Source: Alkalibacillus haloalkaliphilus | GTDB taxonomy: Bacteria; Bacillota; Bacilli; Bacillales; Alkalibacillaceae | NCBI RefSeq assembly: GCF_007991275.1 | Contig: NZ_BJYA01000010.1 | Span: 58,625-122,624, forward strand | Reading direction: 5' to 3' | DNA length: 64,000 nt | In this document: piece by piece, positions 61,830 through 64,000 of the stretch | Numbering within the stretch: the stretch's first letter is position 1 | Layout: each line of letters begins with the position of its first letter | Notes under the pieces: generated by a model | What the model was told of the DNA's origin: nothing | The model's database searches: none | The model's input: only the letters and a program-made list of their open reading frames with translations | Program-made: the position numbers and the translations under genes

Positions 61830-63482
61830 TCAAGTTAATGCATGATATAGGTCTTCAATTAGTTTATTTGTATGCTTAACACCCTCTTGTTCTAAGTGTG
61901 ATTTAAAGTAGTGTTGTAGCCATTCACGCAAGTTACCTTTTATATATAGCTCTTCCACATATTCTTCCAATAGCTTTTGCTTAAAAACCTTTTGATATTC
62001 TTTAGGTAATAAATTTATACTCAATTGGTCATCAGTCTGTTCATCTATGAGCCCTTGTAACGAACTAAACATGTCTTCACTTATATTAAGCCAACTTTTT
62101 ACCTTCCCACGATCATAAAGACATTCATAAACAAACCGGTCTAATCGTTTTGTCTCTTGCTTACATATATAATCTTCTAAAAGTGAATGCAATTGTATAT
62201 GATAATCTTTTTCTGCTCTTTTAATTAAATCTTTGTACCAATGTAAAGTTACATTGTCTAAGCGGTAGTCCTGCTCAAGTAAATGGCTTAACTCCTCTAA
62301 TAAGTCAACAGCACTAATAACACCAACTCTACTCATAGTACGTTCTAACACTTGAAAAGCTATTCTCACTTCAATTCCAAACATACCATCTCTTTTATTT
62401 AACGTAAAAATGTTTGCTTGATCGAGATCATTAATACGATCAAACAAAGCCTCGCTCTTTTTACGGTGATCTAACCGCGACATTATCACTGCTTTTGCAA
62501 GAGTTTCTATCGCTAGATAACCTAACCGTCTTCGATCCTCTTCATTTAAAATCGAGTGATATAGGTTAATTTCTTCAGCTAATTGCAAGTTATATGGCAC
62601 ACGAATTAAAATCATCCGACTAAGCAGTGCATCATTTTCACTTTGTTTCACAAACGTTTTTAAGTCTTCCTCATTTGAATGGCCAACTAAGACTTGATCA
62701 GTAAAAACCATCGACTGACGTGTCATTTTATAAACACCGTCTTCTGCTAACGTTAAAAATGGGTACATAAGCTCCCTGCGTGTCTTAAATACTTCATGTA
62801 ACTCTAACAATCCTTGGTTAGCAACTTGAAATTCTCCGTCATAGCGATAAGCTCTTGGGTCAGAAACAGAACCATATGTCGTAATTGTCGAATAATCAAC
62901 ATCGCCGATTAAGTCTGTAACTTCTTGGGTATAAGGGTCACTTGGAACAAATGATCCAATACCAATCCTCTCACTTTCACTAATATAATAACGTTCAACT
63001 TCGATTTTACGCCAATCACCATTATAGTCTTCATTTAAGCGCTGTTTGTTTAAAGGGGATAAAAAACCATTTAGTTTTAGTTCTACTTTTTCTATCATTT
63101 CATTTTTAATGTCAGCAGGTAAAGCTAACAGAGGGTTTTCGTTTAATGGACAATTTTTAATTTTATAAACCGCACCTTCGTCTGTTTTTGAAAAAGCGAT
63201 TAACGCTTCTTTTAATAAACGAACGATTGACGTTTTCCCACTTCCAGGTGGCCCAACTAATACAAGTAAACGTTTACGAGCATCATACCCTTTAGAAGCA
63301 GGTATTAAGAAGTTTTTTTCGATCTCATCAAATATATAGTCCATTCCATATATTTTAGTTAATAAACCTTTTGCCCTCGCCCACTGAAAAGCATGATATA
63401 ACCGTTCGTGACTTGTCTTGTATTTAATATCTCCATCCATTATAGACTGTACATACTCTTCCAAAGTTCCTTCCCACTTCAT
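61830..63482 (-). CDS. Divergent, shortened PrkA-like AAA protein
   Basis: 550 residues, ATG behind GGGGGGAT. It begins MKWEGTLEEYVQSIMDGD, the PrkA domain start, lacking about 17 residues before it. Walker A is GPPGSGKTS (77-85), where canonical PrkA as I recall has GPVSGGKS. Also kept are GAVYKIKNCPLNENPL (103-118), GSFVPSDP (176-183) and SDPRAYRYDGEFQVANQGLLELHE in two parts (207-230). Usual length is about 630. PrkA was called a serine kinase but is better viewed as an AAA protein in sporulation and stress, acting with YhbH and SpoVR. Single gene between odhA and a small peptide gene. Confidence 0.82.
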   Translation of the reverse strand: MKWEGTLEEYVQSIMDGDIKYKTSHERLYHAFQWARAKGLLTKIYGMDYIFDEIEKNFLIPASKGYDARKRLLVLVGPPGSGKTSIVRLLKEALIAFSKTDEGAVYKIKNCPLNENPLLALPADIKNEMIEKVELKLNGFLSPLNKQRLNEDYNGDWRKIEVERYYISESERIGIGSFVPSDPYTQEVTDLIGDVDYSTITTYGSVSDPRAYRYDGEFQVANQGLLELHEVFKTRRELMYPFLTLAEDGVYKMTRQSMVFTDQVLVGHSNEEDLKTFVKQSENDALLSRMILIRVPYNLQLAEEINLYHSILNEEDRRRLGYLAIETLAKAVIMSRLDHRKKSEALFDRINDLDQANIFTLNKRDGMFGIEVRIAFQVLERTMSRVGVISAVDLLEELSHLLEQDYRLDNVTLHWYKDLIKRAEKDYHIQLHSLLEDYICKQETKRLDRFVYECLYDRGKVKSWLNISEDMFSSLQGLIDEQTDDQLSINLLPKEYQKVFKQKLLEEYVEELYIKGNLREWLQHYFKSHLEQEGVKHTNKLIEDLYHALT

Positions 63483-63619
63483 AAGATCCCCCCCAAAGAA
63501 CTGGATAAAGGCAAAGATTTAACATAAACCTTCATATCATTTTATTCAGAGGGTGGATGTTGTTATACTTATATAGGCACTTCAATTTAGAAGATTATTT
63601 GAACTTGTTAACACTTATA

Positions 63620-63648
63620 TTCACAATTCGAGAACTTTTGGTTATAAT
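63620..63648 (+). promoter_or_regulatory. SigA-type promoter of the 31-residue peptide gene
   Basis: TTCACA (63620-63625), 17-bp spacer, TATAAT (63643-63648): 11 of 12 consensus bases. It drives the small gene at 63687 across a 38-bp leader. Confidence 0.75.
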
Positions 63649-63686
63649 AAGGTTACGCATAGTCTTGATAATAAGGAGGATTCCCC

Positions 63687-63782
63687 ATGGTAACAGCTAT
63701 TTTAATGGGTGTTTGTTTAGTATTTTTAGTTTCGATTTTCACTGCTGGCTACGAAGGTCAACCAGGAGAGCCGCGTAAATAA
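63687..63782 (+). CDS. 31-residue single-helix membrane peptide
   Basis: ATG at 63687, 6 nt after AAGGAGGA. The product is MVTAILMGVCLVFLVSIFTA (first 20 residues), one membrane helix, followed by a short polar tail GYEGQPGEPRK. A strong promoter, a good ribosome-binding site and a downstream terminator make a complete tiny transcription unit. I do not recognise the family. It is divergent from the PrkA-like gene. Confidence 0.65.
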   Translation: MVTAILMGVCLVFLVSIFTAGYEGQPGEPRK

Positions 63783-63865
63783 ACACTTAAAGACTCTCGC
63801 CGAGTAACGGGGCCTTTAAGGTGAAGACAAAGGCGTAGTTGTACTTATCGTTGAATATTTACAAC
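63783..63865 (+). other. Untranslated 3' region with possible RNA structure
   Basis: About 80 bases, G/C-richer than the surroundings, between the peptide stop and the terminator. ACTTAAAG near 63783 can pair with CTTTAAGGT near 63815, enclosing CTCTCGCCGAGTAACGGGG. It may be a structured RNA or simply untranslated sequence; I recognise no known RNA family. Confidence 0.3.
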
Positions 63866-63897
63866 AAAAAGCAGAGGGACAAGCCCTCTGCTTTTTT
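63866..63897 (+). terminator. Terminator of the small peptide transcript
   Basis: AAAAAGCAGAGGG (63866-63878) pairs perfectly with CCCTCTGCTTTTT (63884-63896), ending in T residues. Confidence 0.9.
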
Positions 63898-63933
63898 ATT
63901 TGGCTATAAAATACCTGAACCGTTGGTATCAGG

Positions 63934-64000
63934 TGATCCGCTCTCGGTGGACGCTTTCCGCGGGCACGGCTCGAGCCTCCTCGGCCCAAAAAGCGAGGCC
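63934..64000. repeat. GC-rich Bacillaceae-type intergenic repeat, cut by the window edge
   Basis: From about 63934 the base composition jumps to strongly GC-rich, with CGCTTTCCGCGGGCACGGCT and AGCCTCCTCG. I remember this kind of sequence as a dispersed, hairpin-forming repeat in many Bacillaceae genomes. An imperfect 22-bp palindrome (63913-63934) directly abuts it. Only the first 67 bases are in the window. Confidence 0.65.

Overview
The window comes from a low-GC, endospore-forming Gram-positive bacterium of the Bacillaceae. The signs are a Lia cell-envelope module, the ecsAB-hit-yhaH / hpr / prsA / yhaM-yhaN-yhaO / yheA-yheB gene order known from Bacillus, an alpha/beta SASP, a YjcZ-type spore peptide, a GerA-type germinant receptor and SigI/RsgI. 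Two complete glycine-betaine-type ABC transporters and very acidic exported proteins point to a halophilic or halotolerant lifestyle. No rRNA, tRNA, CRISPR, prophage or insertion sequence was seen.

Layout. 1-1.6 kb: liaF and the start of liaS, with a probable LiaR operator. 1.7-4.3 kb: ferritin-like protein, M20 amidohydrolase, YitT protein. 4.5-7.5 kb: ecsBA divergent from hit-yhaH. 7.7-12.6 kb: an osmoprotectant island (opuAA, opuAB and two binding proteins) with a divergent GbsR-family regulator, lying between yhaH and hpr. 12.7-22.8 kb: hpr, small membrane proteins, prsA, the yhaO-yhaN-yhaM operon, yheA, yheB. 23-28.5 kb: SASP, fumC, a D,D-carboxypeptidase, an IDEAL protein, an acidic secreted protein, a WrbA-like flavoprotein. 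28.5-34 kb: GNAT, azlCD, a BtuF-like protein, chrA, a chemoreceptor. 34.2-40.6 kb: SpoVR-like protein, YhcN lipoprotein, a four-gene ABC-2 export operon. 40.7-48.7 kb: htrA-like protease, sigI-rsgI, a DUF389 protein, a gerABC operon. 48.7-55.9 kb: second betaine transporter, murG, MATE, nupC. 56-64 kb: LysM-CAP protein, DUF444-like VWA protein, odhAB, a PrkA-like AAA protein, a 31-residue membrane peptide, and a GC-rich repeat cut by the window end.

Most notable points. (1) Shortened, divergent relatives of all three members of the PrkA / DUF444 (YhbH) / SpoVR set occur in this one window, separated from each other. (2) Two adjacent betaine-binding lipoproteins carry the same two half-domains in opposite order, a circular permutation side by side in one operon. 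(3) Three intergenic arrays, unrelated in sequence, share the same design: a conserved core repeated every 20-21 bp, two helical turns. They carry no sign of coding or CRISPR function. (4) Hairpins separate the transporter and binding-protein genes in both betaine operons, which suggests stepped expression.

All calls come from reading the sequence and from remembered family knowledge; no database search was run. Where an upstream in-frame start lay inside a ribosome-binding site, I moved the start to the codon with proper Shine-Dalgarno spacing.
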